From assembly GCA_944381625.1 (NCBI GenBank), contig CALWLW010000026.1:1-46150 (forward strand): 46,150 nucleotides of DNA. The letters run 5' to 3'. Source of the DNA: an uncultured Lachnoclostridium sp. (lineage in GTDB: Bacteria > Bacillota > Clostridia > Lachnospirales > Lachnospiraceae). The translations under genes were made by a program, and so were the position numbers. Of the stretch, positions 1-7,137 are shown one piece after another. The number at the start of each line of letters is the position of its first letter. The first letter of the stretch is position 1. The notes below the pieces were generated by a model, which saw only the letters and a program-made list of their open reading frames with translations, was not told where the DNA came from and searched no databases.

Positions 1-101
1 GGAAGCGGAGCCTTCAGCAGTTCTACTTCATGGCAGTCAAACCAACGGTGCTTTATTTCATGTTTGCCTTCCTGCTGCCCTTTATCTTCTACAATCAGCA
101 T
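1..101 (-). CDS. ERCC4-type phage nuclease, N-terminus only
   Basis: The first 33 or so codons read from the minus strand, beginning MLIVEDKGQQEGKHEIKHRW, then leave the window. An initial hydrophobic strand followed by D/E-x-(R/K)-x-Q, a K-H pair and then a conserved aromatic is the usual beginning of small ERCC4/XPF-like nuclease domains in Firmicute phages. The ATG overlaps the stop of the upstream gene (95-101), so the two are translationally coupled. Only the first strand of the fold is visible, so the nuclease call is by resemblance; the catalytic ERK motif would lie outside the window. Confidence 0.5.
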   Translation of the reverse strand, partial: MLIVEDKGQQEGKHEIKHRWFDCHEVELLKAPL

Positions 102-475
102 TCGTCCTCGCCCCCTCTCCTTTTGTAATACCTTTCTCCAGTCAGATACTCTTCCGCCCGCTGCTGACGCTCAACAAGGCCCTTCAGCTTTTCCAAGAAC
201 TGCTTATTCTGCTTATCTGAGCAGAACTTTGCAATCTCCTCGGTCATCTTGGCCTGATCTTTGCAGGCACGCCTCGCAAGCCGTTCATTGTGTACCCTTG
301 TCCCTACCCGGCACCGTTCTTTGTAATTCGTCGCAAATTCCAGGTCATGGAGCTGGTCCTGCTGGCGTTTATCGTATTTCCAGACTTCCTGGATATTGGT
401 TTTATATATAGACTGGCATTCCTGCAAGAAATCCAGAAACCCTGCGATCTGTTCTGACGGCAATACCTTTTGCAT
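95..475 (-). CDS. Phage protein of unknown function, 126 aa
   Basis: Charged, predicted all-helical protein rich in Lys, Glu and Gln, with no motif I recognise. It starts at an ATG preceded by AGGAGG at an 8-base spacing and sits 15 bases after ssb. Its stop overlaps the start of the ERCC4-like gene. The position between SSB and a nuclease suggests a replication or recombination accessory role, which is inference from context only. Confidence 0.75.
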   Translation of the reverse strand: MQKVLPSEQIAGFLDFLQECQSIYKTNIQEVWKYDKRQQDQLHDLEFATNYKERCRVGTRVHNERLARRACKDQAKMTEEIAKFCSDKQNKQFLEKLKGLVERQQRAEEYLTGERYYKRRGGEDEC

Positions 476-490
476 ATGCTTATCCTCCTG

Positions 491-937
491 TCAATTAAAC
501 GGTAGTTCTTCGTCGATCCCATCCGGGATCTTCATGAAGCCGTCACCGGCTGCCGTTGCCGGTCCAGACGTCTGGGCGCTCTGGCCTCCGCCCTTGTTCC
601 GTTTTTCTTCGGATGCCGCCTTGCTCTCCGCGAACTCCTGCTCCTCCACCACCACGTCTGTGGTGTATACCTTCTGTCCGTCCCGGTTCGTATAGCTTCC
701 GGTCTGGATATGGCCGCAGATCGTCACACGCATACCCTGGCGGAAATACTTCTCAATAAACTCCGCGCTCTTTCCAAACGCCACACAGCTGATGAAGTCT
801 GCATTCTGATCACCATCCCGCTTAAATCGCCGGTCTACCGCCAGCGTAAACCTGGCCACCGCGGTCGCCTTCTCTCCGTTGGAATAACGGACTTCCGGAT
901 CTCTGGTCAAACGTCCCATTAAAACTACTTTATTCAT
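491..937 (-). CDS. ssb: Single-stranded DNA-binding protein (phage)
   Basis: 148 aa SSB. The N-terminal OB fold is clear: MNKVVLMGRLTRDPEVRY, then FTLAVDRRF, DFISCVAFGKSAEFIEKYF and a final strand around VTICGHIQTGSYTNRDGQKVYTTDVVV. A disordered, glycine-rich linker follows, and the acidic C-terminal tip ends DEELPFN, close to the DDDIPF tip that recruits replication and repair partners. The start is the ATG at 937, with AGAAAGGAAAG upstream; a longer frame begins 13 codons earlier without a good ribosome site. It coats single-stranded DNA during phage replication and recombination, alongside the RecT-like and SMC-like proteins upstream. Confidence 0.95.
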   Translation of the reverse strand: MNKVVLMGRLTRDPEVRYSNGEKATAVARFTLAVDRRFKRDGDQNADFISCVAFGKSAEFIEKYFRQGMRVTICGHIQTGSYTNRDGQKVYTTDVVVEEQEFAESKAASEEKRNKGGGQSAQTSGPATAAGDGFMKIPDGIDEELPFN

Positions 938-985
938 GTCTTTCCTTTCTGTACCCCGCCCGCAGGCAGGGCACAAATGTTCTCT

Positions 986-1711
986 TTATGAAATCACTAC
1001 AAAATTCGGGAAATCTTCCAGCTCTACCTCCAGGTGATTCCTGATGTTCTTCATCGCCTCACGCTTCCAGGCGCCGCCGTCCGCCTCAAAGATGGCACAG
1101 TATACTCCACCGTCATAATCTTTCATACGGAAGACAAATTCCGATTCCGGCTGGGTCACCTCAACAAAAGTGCGGTACGGGCGCAGTTTAACCGGATTCG
1201 GCACCAGCGCGGTCTCCTTCCCGGCGATCCCTTTCTTCACTGTGGCGGTCTGAGAAACGCCGTCGTCCCCGTATGTAGCCAGCGTTCCGCTCTCGATAGT
1301 ACCTGCAAACCGGAGCAGCGCTTCCGCCCCTTCGTTCTGAAGGAAATTGGAGCGCAGACTGATCAGGAACGCCTCTGCATCCACAAATTTCCCATATGTG
1401 ATCCCCGGAAGTTCTGCTTTGGCTCTCACCAGGCACTCCCGTTCCCGATCCAGATCCAACGGGGAAATCAGACGGACCTCCGTGGGCGATACCACATGCA
1501 CCAGCATATCCCCTTCTATCAAATCCACGTTCGACCTGATGTAATCCACCAGGCCGGAGAGGGTAGTCATTCCAAGCGCTTCCGCCCTTAAGCTTTCATC
1601 CAGCCTCTGGAGTTTTTCATCGGTGTAGCTCCAAAGGCCATGCTCCACAATCTTCGGCTGCTGGGACTCCACGATCCACTGCAATGCTTCTTTGATAATT
1701 CCTGCCATCAT
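986..1711 (-). CDS. YfdQ/DUF2303-like phage protein, 241 aa
   Basis: Soluble protein. The centre and C-terminal half (residues about 75-240) resemble the DUF2303/YfdQ family as I know it: a strand-rich 'SPLDLDRERE' segment, a helix 'DAEAFLISLRSNF', then GDDGVSQTATVKKG, a 'VPNPVKLRPYRTF' block, a 'QPESEFVFRM' strand and 'FEADGGAWKREAMKNI'. These proteins occur in phage early regions next to ssb; their biochemical role is not established. The start is ATG at 1711 with GAGG five bases upstream, and a second ATG follows directly. The gene lies between the terminator-like protein and ssb with gaps of about 20 and 48 bases. Confidence 0.65.
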   Translation of the reverse strand: MMAGIIKEALQWIVESQQPKIVEHGLWSYTDEKLQRLDESLRAEALGMTTLSGLVDYIRSNVDLIEGDMLVHVVSPTEVRLISPLDLDRERECLVRAKAELPGITYGKFVDAEAFLISLRSNFLQNEGAEALLRFAGTIESGTLATYGDDGVSQTATVKKGIAGKETALVPNPVKLRPYRTFVEVTQPESEFVFRMKDYDGGVYCAIFEADGGAWKREAMKNIRNHLEVELEDFPNFVVIS

Positions 1712-1729
1712 TCTTACCTCTTCTTTCTT

Positions 1730-2122
1730 TTAATTTAAAATTTCTCCCGTCTCCGGGTCTGCCACCTGTCCCTCAATACGGATGTTACCATCCTTGTCTT
1801 TCGGGTAATCGTCCATCTTTATCTGTCCTCTGATACCTTTTCCGTACTCTTCCACGAAGAGTTCTTTCGTCCTCAGATCCTTACCAATCGCCATCTGCGT
1901 CTTGATCGGACTGCGCGGGGACAGTTTCGTCTCCACCTGGACGCCCACGGTCACATCATTCCTCTGCTCAGTCTGCTCAAAGGTCAGTTTGATTGTGATG
2001 CCGCGCTTATTTTTATACGGCGTATTCGGATCAAGGAGGTTCTCCACCACCTTCTGCGCCGCAGCCTGAAACTGCTCTCCCAGCTCGCCGCCGGCTAAAT
2101 CATCCAAATTGATTTCAAACAT
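1730..2122 (-). CDS. Phage 'replication terminator'-like protein, 130 aa
   Basis: Small, strand-rich protein of a type common in Clostridia phages and usually labelled replication terminator protein. It has an N-terminal helix containing FQAAAQKVVENLLDPNTPYK, then 'KRGITIKLTFEQ' and 'DVTVGVQVETKLSPRSPIKT' strands, and a C-terminal ETGEI. The label is traditional and I know of no demonstrated termination activity. The ATG at 2122 is chosen because AAAGGAAAC lies just upstream; the alternative start five codons earlier has no ribosome site. It follows an 83-base non-coding gap that holds a perfect 14-bp palindrome. Confidence 0.7.
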   Translation of the reverse strand: MFEINLDDLAGGELGEQFQAAAQKVVENLLDPNTPYKNKRGITIKLTFEQTEQRNDVTVGVQVETKLSPRSPIKTQMAIGKDLRTKELFVEEYGKGIRGQIKMDDYPKDKDGNIRIEGQVADPETGEILN

Positions 2123-2170
2123 GCTGTTTCCTTTCATAAAAACGTTGGTTTAAGTGTTGCTTTATATAAA

Positions 2171-2184
2171 TTTGACCGGTCAAA
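2171..2184. promoter_or_regulatory. Perfect 14-bp palindrome, TTTGACCGGTCAAA
   Basis: TTTGACCGGTCAAA is its own reverse complement and lies in the only non-coding gap (2123-2205) of the left half of the early operon. It may be an operator or a protein binding site; nothing else identifies it. Confidence 0.35.
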
Positions 2185-2205
2185 ATTGTTGTTGTGGTGT
2201 TGCGT

Positions 2206-2862
2206 CTATAAATCTATTTCCAGCCCCTTCTCGGCTGCATATACCGGGCAGGAGACAATCTTTCCGGCTTTTCGGATAAATTCTCCCGCATCAGCATTCC
2301 GGGCGCTCAGATGACACAACACAATATTCTTCAGCCCCGGATGATTGTTTGCCTCCAGGAATCCACACACCGTCTCGATGCTCATGTGGCCGCGCATCAC
2401 ATGAACGTAATTCGGGTCTATCTGGCTCATATACTCTTCCGAATAATTAGCCTCCACAAGAATATGATCCACTCCATGAAAGCGCCATTTGATATATTCT
2501 GTATCGCTGGCATAGATCAGGGCTCCCATCTCTGGATGCCGGATGAAAAACCCGTAACACGGCACATCATGCACCGAATCAAAGACCTGTATCCTGAACC
2601 GGCTTTTCGGGAATGTCATAATTTTTTCCTGGGCGTATGGCTTAAAGACGGGAATTCCGGCTTTCTCATATTCCTGGACGTATCTTGCATGATCCCCATG
2701 GGAATGGCTGACAGCCACTCCCACAATCTTCATCACATTGAAATTCAGCGCCTTTTTTACTTCCATAAACGGGATGCCAGCTTCAATGATCAATGCTTCC
2801 TTCTCATTTTCCAGCACATAACAATTCCCGTCTGATCCTGATCCTAATACCCTGAGTTTCAT
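2206..2862 (-). CDS. Phage MBL-fold hydrolase, YycJ/WalJ-like putative nuclease
   Basis: 218 aa metallo-beta-lactamase fold. The metal-binding motif HSHGDH is at about residues 53-58, followed by a conserved Asp in YASDTEY and later His residues in RGHMSIE and LCHLSARN. The opening MKLRVLGSGSDGNCYVLE and the 'LVEANYSEEY' segment parallel the host WalJ-type protein at 35529-36326 (MRLCSIASGSSGNC, LLVEANHD). YycJ/WalJ proteins are linked to DNA processing, so a nuclease role in phage recombination fits. The gene sits directly downstream (10 bases) of the RecT-like gene. Good AAGGAGG ribosome site before ATG at 2862. Confidence 0.85.
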   Translation of the reverse strand: MKLRVLGSGSDGNCYVLENEKEALIIEAGIPFMEVKKALNFNVMKIVGVAVSHSHGDHARYVQEYEKAGIPVFKPYAQEKIMTFPKSRFRIQVFDSVHDVPCYGFFIRHPEMGALIYASDTEYIKWRFHGVDHILVEANYSEEYMSQIDPNYVHVMRGHMSIETVCGFLEANNHPGLKNIVLCHLSARNADAGEFIRKAGKIVSCPVYAAEKGLEIDL

Positions 2863-2872
2863 GCATTCCTCC

Positions 2873-3934
2873 TTAAAACGGAGCTTTCACATCTTCCGAC
2901 TCCGGCTTTGGCTCTGCATCTGTAATCTCGACCCCATCAGCGTCAATAAAGTCTTCGCTGTTTGCATCCTCCCGGATATCTTCCTGCGCCTGCTGGTAAG
3001 TCTCGTCCATCTGGAGCAGGGAGCGTGATGCCAGCGGATTATACTCCTTCGGATATTTTTTTATCGCATTGTTCCGCATCTTCCGGACGATCATCGACTC
3101 AGGAGTATCCAGCCATGCCGCGCTGATATACGGTCTGGCTTCTTTGCAGGCCAGCATATCCTCTACGGTTCCGCAGTTTCTTAACGCCTCATAAATTTCC
3201 TCTTTTTTCTCGGCAATTTTTTTCTTCTCCTCCGGCGTTGCATCGTACCTGGTACGTTCTTTGCCGTTCGATTTCTTTCCGCTGACGATCCCGAAAGTCT
3301 CATTCATCAGATTATTCCGGATATGGGCAAAAAGATTTGTCTTTACACTGTCCCGCTCCGCGATTAAGAACTGGAATGTGCCGTCTTTCAGTTTCACCGG
3401 ATATACCACATGGATAACCCTGGATGACTCCCCTTTCTCCACCCATTCCGGCGGGGTCATTTCTACGCCCTTATGTTTGGGGTAAATAAATTCATCCCCC
3501 TCTTTTACCATCCAGCACGGATACACGGTATCAATGCCCACTCCAAAATTGCGGAGCAGCGCATCATTTCCGTCGCCTTCGATCCCCATTTCCACCACAT
3601 GCAGATAATCATCCCCGACTTTTTTGGTACGAAGCTGGAAATATATCTCCCGCGGCACCGCATTGGCATTCAGCTTCAGGCTGGCAACACGTCCGATGAT
3701 CTCCCGGAGATTGGACGAATCCAAACCGTTCAGATCTTTGACCTTATCGCTGTCTTTTACCAGCTGAAAGATATTGGTCATCGCCGCCATAGCGCACTGT
3801 TTAGAATACTCGTCGAACTGAACCCCGCATGCCTCAAAATCCCTGGACACAAGTCCGGTAAGTTCATTACTCCACTGGCTGATTGCCGTGGTATACTCAG
3901 AAACCTTTGCAACTTCTTTTTTCTCATCTGCCAT
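2873..3934 (-). CDS. RecT-like phage recombinase (tentative)
   Basis: 353 aa soluble protein with an acidic disordered tail (last 45 residues, ending DVKAPF). Like many phage annealing proteins it has an N-terminal 'FDEYSKQCAMAAMTNIFQ' helix region, 'VASLKLNANAVPREIYFQLR', a strand segment with GIEGDGNDALLRNFG, and 'AERDSVKTNLFAHIRNNLMNE'. The overall plan and its neighbours (SMC ATPase upstream; MBL nuclease and SSB downstream) fit a single-strand annealing protein of the RecT superfamily, but I cannot prove family membership by eye. The ATG at 3934 is preferred because AGGAGG lies eight bases before it. The first bases overlap the 83 aa gene upstream. Confidence 0.55.
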   Translation of the reverse strand: MADEKKEVAKVSEYTTAISQWSNELTGLVSRDFEACGVQFDEYSKQCAMAAMTNIFQLVKDSDKVKDLNGLDSSNLREIIGRVASLKLNANAVPREIYFQLRTKKVGDDYLHVVEMGIEGDGNDALLRNFGVGIDTVYPCWMVKEGDEFIYPKHKGVEMTPPEWVEKGESSRVIHVVYPVKLKDGTFQFLIAERDSVKTNLFAHIRNNLMNETFGIVSGKKSNGKERTRYDATPEEKKKIAEKKEEIYEALRNCGTVEDMLACKEARPYISAAWLDTPESMIVRKMRNNAIKKYPKEYNPLASRSLLQMDETYQQAQEDIREDANSEDFIDADGVEITDAEPKPESEDVKAPF

Positions 3935-4175
3935 CTCTGCTTCCTCCTGCCCTTCCCAAGTCATCTGAATCAATATATTTTCTTACCTGCGCCACTTTAT
4001 CAGCGCCGTAGGCCTCCACCCACGCCATATCAACGGCCTCATCCACTACCACCAGCTTTGAACCCCTGGCATCAGTAACAATATCTCCAGGCTGTACATC
4101 GTCCTCAGTACGATATGTATATGACCGGCCAAACGGCTTATCCTGTTTCAAAAATTTTGCTTTTAAAAATTTCAC
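3924..4175 (-). CDS. Small phage protein, 83 aa
   Basis: Starts with GTG at 4175, one base after the stop of the SMC-like gene, with GGAGGTGG upstream inside that gene. It contains a 'YTYRTEDDVQPGDIVTDARGSKLVVVDEAVD' segment that looks like a small beta-barrel or SH3-like core, then a basic, glycine-rich C-terminus. Its last codons overlap the recT-like start. No known function; co-translation with the recombination genes is clear. Confidence 0.75.
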   Translation of the reverse strand: MKFLKAKFLKQDKPFGRSYTYRTEDDVQPGDIVTDARGSKLVVVDEAVDMAWVEAYGADKVAQVRKYIDSDDLGRAGGSRDGR

Positions 4176-6182
4176 TCACTCCACCTCCACTTTCAAATCT
4201 CTATCTTCGGATACGGACAGGCATATCATCTGCGGCGCCATCTCAGGAAGGTTAAATTCGTTGATGCTTTCTGCGTTATCAATAAAGATCGGCGCAGAAG
4301 CTCCGTGGAGCTGTGACAAGGTTCTGATGATATCCAGCCCGGCCACGATTCTGTGCCCGCTATTCAAGGCGGAATACGGAACTCCATTCACCGTACACTC
4401 ACAGCACTCTTTTACCCCGCCGTTGATCTGAATATCAAACAGCTTCCAGGACACTGTGTTAAATTTACTGTTAATCGTCTCCGATATTCTCTGCATCTTC
4501 CTCATTGTGAACCGATCCAGCAGATACAGCATCTGTTCCTGATCTGCGACTTTCTGGCCTACTTCACGATGTTCTTCCTGTAATTCCTCAATCCTCGCTT
4601 CAACGCGGGAATTATCAGAACTTGCAATTTTCCGTTCAGTCTCAGACAGTTCCTCCCGCAGACCAGCGAGCCGGACCTTCATCAGATTTCTGCCATCTGT
4701 GCCGCTGTCCATGCTCGAAAGCGCTTCCTCCATCTTGATCAAACGTCCCTGCATTTCGGCAAACACCTGGTCGTCACTCAAACCGTCATCCACCGGAATT
4801 TGTGACATAATCTTTTCGAGATCAGATTTTTCCAGCTCCGCCTCACGAATATTTTCTTCATGCTCTGCGATCTGTTTCCGAACCTGCTCCAGTTCGCTTT
4901 TCAGCTCCCGAATGACCGCCACTACAGCATTTCCCTTTTCCTCAATGGCCGTAAGGCTCTTTTTCTTATCCTGTTCAAAGGCATCCAGACCTTTCTCATA
5001 GTCTTCTTTATGTTTCAGGCAGAGCGCCTCATGATCCCGAATGATCTGCTCTCTCCTGTCGTCCTGGAACTCACGATGGCATATCGGACAAGTCAGTGCA
5101 TCCTGACTCAAATCAGGAACCGGTACATAATCCGGATATTTCTGCGCTTTCTTTGCCTTCCATTCATTCTGAAGAGAGAGCTTCTCTTCTTGGTGACTGT
5201 TGATCCGGCGATCCAATCGCTCTTCTTCCAGACGAGCAAATTTTATCTCCTGGTGAGCGGCCTTGATCGTAGAATCACAACTCCGGATTTTCTCCCGGAT
5301 TCCCGTTCTCTGTGCTTCGGCCTTATCCTCGGCTTTCTTTCTGTACGCTTCTACTTCTTTCCGGAAAGCCGCTGCTTCCTCAAATCGCTTCTGGTACTCC
5401 TTATAAGTACCTGCGCATTCATCCATGGCCCGTTCTGTCTCGGAGATCTTCTGGATAAGATGGTTCTTATAAAGTTCCAATTCCGCCACATCAATATTGA
5501 CGAGTTGGCGGGAAACTTCATCTATCCTTGCCGGCAATTCAGCCTGCCGTTTCTTCCACTCTGACAATGCCTTGGTATATTTTTTGCGGATGTCATCCGT
5601 AGACGGAGCTTTCTCCAATTCAGGGAGCAATTTTGAGAACTCCGGGTCATCTCCGGCAATTTCCACGTCGGAACTCTCACCGGCCAGTTTCATAAGAGTC
5701 GCCCTCTGTTTGCGCCAATCCATTCCGGCAAAATACTGAGGGGAAGTCAGTATTTTGAACAAATCCTCCGGGATCATCTGACTTATGTATGCCTTATAAT
5801 CGCTTTCCCGTTTCGGATATCCGTCGATCTCAAAAGTATTGACATTTCCCTGCAGAACTGCCGTGTCTGCCCCCCGCTTCTTGACCCAATTCTGTTTCTG
5901 GATTTTGGAAAGCTCTACCTCCACGCCGTCGGCATCCAGAATCGCTGTCACCTTAATTTCCACATTGTCGATGCACTTCCCTTCTGCATCCAGCGGGCGA
6001 ATATCAAACTTCTCATTCCCTGCACTGTCCTTCCCGAACAGGAGCCAGGTAAAGCCGTCGAATATCGTAGTTTTTCCCGTAGCATTTGCTCCATAGATGT
6101 TCGTTTTGTCCGCAAAATCCACGGTCATGTTCTGGATTCCTTTAAAATTCTCCAGATGCAAGTTTTTCAATTTAATCTGCAT
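4176..6182 (-). CDS. SMC/Rad50/SbcC-like AAA ATPase with zinc hook
   Basis: 668 aa. N-terminal ATPase half with Walker A GANATGKTT at residues 31-39, then long coiled-coil stretches (about 200-340 and 375-580) rich in Glu, Lys and Arg. These are split by a CPIC motif at 365-368, a single Cys-x-x-Cys like the zinc hook of Rad50/SbcC. The C-terminal ATPase half has 'SALNSGHRIVAGLDII' (signature-like) and 'APIFIDNAESIN' (Walker B-like). Shorter than cellular SbcC (about 1000 aa), as usual for phage versions. The start is ATG at 6182, where GAGAGG precedes it. It is probably a DNA-end processing or recombination motor working with the nuclease and annealing proteins downstream. Confidence 0.88.
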   Translation of the reverse strand: MQIKLKNLHLENFKGIQNMTVDFADKTNIYGANATGKTTIFDGFTWLLFGKDSAGNEKFDIRPLDAEGKCIDNVEIKVTAILDADGVEVELSKIQKQNWVKKRGADTAVLQGNVNTFEIDGYPKRESDYKAYISQMIPEDLFKILTSPQYFAGMDWRKQRATLMKLAGESSDVEIAGDDPEFSKLLPELEKAPSTDDIRKKYTKALSEWKKRQAELPARIDEVSRQLVNIDVAELELYKNHLIQKISETERAMDECAGTYKEYQKRFEEAAAFRKEVEAYRKKAEDKAEAQRTGIREKIRSCDSTIKAAHQEIKFARLEEERLDRRINSHQEEKLSLQNEWKAKKAQKYPDYVPVPDLSQDALTCPICHREFQDDRREQIIRDHEALCLKHKEDYEKGLDAFEQDKKKSLTAIEEKGNAVVAVIRELKSELEQVRKQIAEHEENIREAELEKSDLEKIMSQIPVDDGLSDDQVFAEMQGRLIKMEEALSSMDSGTDGRNLMKVRLAGLREELSETERKIASSDNSRVEARIEELQEEHREVGQKVADQEQMLYLLDRFTMRKMQRISETINSKFNTVSWKLFDIQINGGVKECCECTVNGVPYSALNSGHRIVAGLDIIRTLSQLHGASAPIFIDNAESINEFNLPEMAPQMICLSVSEDRDLKVEVE

Positions 6183-6222
6183 ATTGCTTTTCCTCTCGAT
6201 CTGCTTTACAATAAAGCTGTAG

Positions 6223-6390
6223 TTATTTGAATTTGTCCTGTTTAGCTTGGCGGCGGCAGGACTTTTTCTTTTGGTAAAATGCTCCTTCCCGACATGCGGC
6301 CGCAATCATGAGCAACAATCCGATCACGATAACCGGGATACTGTCCGCTGACATCAGGAAGAAACCAACCAGCAACATAAGCGCGTTCAT
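6223..6390 (-). CDS. Small membrane protein, 55 aa
   Basis: MNALMLLVGFFLMSADSIPV begins one strongly hydrophobic stretch of about 30 residues, followed by a basic, Cys/Lys-rich tail (EGAFYQKKKSCRRQAKQ). The ATG overlaps the stop of the upstream HTH gene (TAATG), with GGGAGGG just before, so it is co-translated. It is probably a single- or double-pass membrane peptide with its basic tail in the cytoplasm. Unknown function. Confidence 0.6.
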   Translation of the reverse strand: MNALMLLVGFFLMSADSIPVIVIGLLLMIAAACREGAFYQKKKSCRRQAKQDKFK

Positions 6391-6671
6391 TAACTTTTTC
6401 CCTCCCAGACATATCCGGTAAATTCCCATAAAAGCTTAGGACTTATATATACATTGGCATTCATTTGCTGATCAGACGCTGTTACAACGCCAATAGGGAG
6501 CAATCCTGTGCGAATCCCATTCCTAACCCATGTCTCGGATTTACCAAATACTTTTGCCGCTATTTTTACTGGAACATTACCTGGCGGAAATGTTGGGCAG
6601 ACATTTCCTAAGATTTTTCGCGCAATCCTATCTGCCAGCATGTTTTCATCTCTCACCTGGTCTTCCGTCAT
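6390..6671 (-). CDS. Phage early DNA-binding protein (HTH-like), 93 aa
   Basis: First gene of the early operon. The middle of the protein, VPVKIAAKVFGKSETWVRNGIRTGLLPIG, has the look of a winged-helix/MerR-like helix-turn-helix of the kind found in excisionases and small phage regulators: a sensor helix, a turn, a recognition helix, then a strand. It starts at ATG 6671 behind a perfect GGAAGGAGG. Two LexA-type boxes lie 30-75 bases upstream. It could be an excisionase or an early transcription factor; the sequence alone does not decide. Confidence 0.7.
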   Translation of the reverse strand: MTEDQVRDENMLADRIARKILGNVCPTFPPGNVPVKIAAKVFGKSETWVRNGIRTGLLPIGVVTASDQQMNANVYISPKLLWEFTGYVWEGKS

Positions 6672-6700
6672 AGCTTACCTCCTTCCTTTTACCATTGACC

Positions 6701-6714
6701 AGAACATATGTTTG
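6701..6714. promoter_or_regulatory. LexA (SOS) box 1
   Basis: AGAACATATGTTTG fits the Gram-positive LexA/DinR pattern GAAC-N4-GTT(C/T). It lies 30 bases before the start of the early operon, over its presumed promoter region. Confidence 0.65.
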
Positions 6715-6731
6715 TGATATATTGTTTTTAT

Positions 6732-6745
6732 CGAACATATGTTTG
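6732..6745. promoter_or_regulatory. LexA (SOS) box 2
   Basis: CGAACATATGTTTG repeats box 1 at a distance of 31 bases (three helical turns) and differs from the palindrome CGAACATATGTTCG by one base. It sits immediately after the stop of the Cro-like gene, so DNA damage could switch on the early operon directly. Confidence 0.7.
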
Positions 6746-6746
6746 A

Positions 6747-6956
6747 TTATTTGTTGTCTTTCTCAAATAAGTATTCAATGTCATATTCAGGGAAAAAGAC
6801 TTTCTTAATTTTGGAAGCCTCGCTAAATGAAAAACCACATTCCACTGATCCATTGATTTTGTCGCTTACGGTAGCAATCCTGCATCCGAGCAAATTTGCA
6901 ATCTGTGTTGTGGTAACATTTTTACTCTTCATCGCCTGAATCAAACGCTTATACAT
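6747..6956 (-). CDS. Cro-like HTH regulator
   Basis: 69 aa, essentially one helix-turn-helix domain: 'KNVTTTQIANLLGCRIATVSDKINGS' places the turn at about residues 17-27 and the recognition helix after it. A region with an FSFSEASKIKKVF helix and a C-terminal 'DIEYLFEKD' follows, as in short XRE/Cro proteins. The ATG at 6956 follows AAAAGAGGTG; a longer frame starting 12 codons upstream has no ribosome site. It faces away from the repressor gene across an operator-filled intergenic region, the classic Cro position. Confidence 0.85.
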   Translation of the reverse strand: MYKRLIQAMKSKNVTTTQIANLLGCRIATVSDKINGSVECGFSFSEASKIKKVFFPEYDIEYLFEKDNK

Positions 6957-6976
6957 CTCTTCACCTCTTTTCTTAT

Positions 6977-7074
6977 TTGCGGTACTCCGCAAATCTTGAT
7001 TAAACTATACTCGGATTACCGCAATATGTCAATACAAAATTTGCGGATTTCCACATTTTTACGGATTAACGCAA
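6977..7074. promoter_or_regulatory. Four-site repressor operator cluster
   Basis: Four copies of a 16-bp dyad with consensus TTGCGG-N4-CCG occupy the divergent region: 6977-6992 (TTGCGGTACTCCGCAA, perfect), 7009-7024 (reverse strand TTGCGGTAATCCGAGT), 7041-7056 (TTGCGGATTTCCACAT) and 7059-7074 (reverse strand TTGCGTTAATCCGTAA). The first three centres are exactly 32 bp apart and the last is 18 bp further. This is the expected genetic switch between the Cro-like gene and the repressor. Confidence 0.8.
7004..7032 (-). promoter_or_regulatory. Promoter of the cro-like/early side
   Basis: On the minus strand, -35 TTGACA (7027-7032) and -10 TATAGT (7004-7009) are separated by exactly 17 bases. Operator site 2 lies inside that spacer, so repressor binding would shut this promoter. 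Confidence 0.8.
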
Positions 7075-7082
7075 ACTTTTTA

Positions 7083-7111
7083 TTTACTTTGTGCGTTTTT
7101 TCGTATATAAT
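7083..7111 (+). promoter_or_regulatory. Promoter of the repressor gene
   Basis: -35 TTTACT (7083-7088), 17-base spacer, -10 TATAAT (7106-7111), 26 bases before the repressor ATG. Operator site 4 ends nine bases upstream of the -35, a position compatible with activation or mild autoregulation. Confidence 0.7.
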
Positions 7112-7137
7112 GTCAGTATAGAAAAAGAGGTGGAGAA

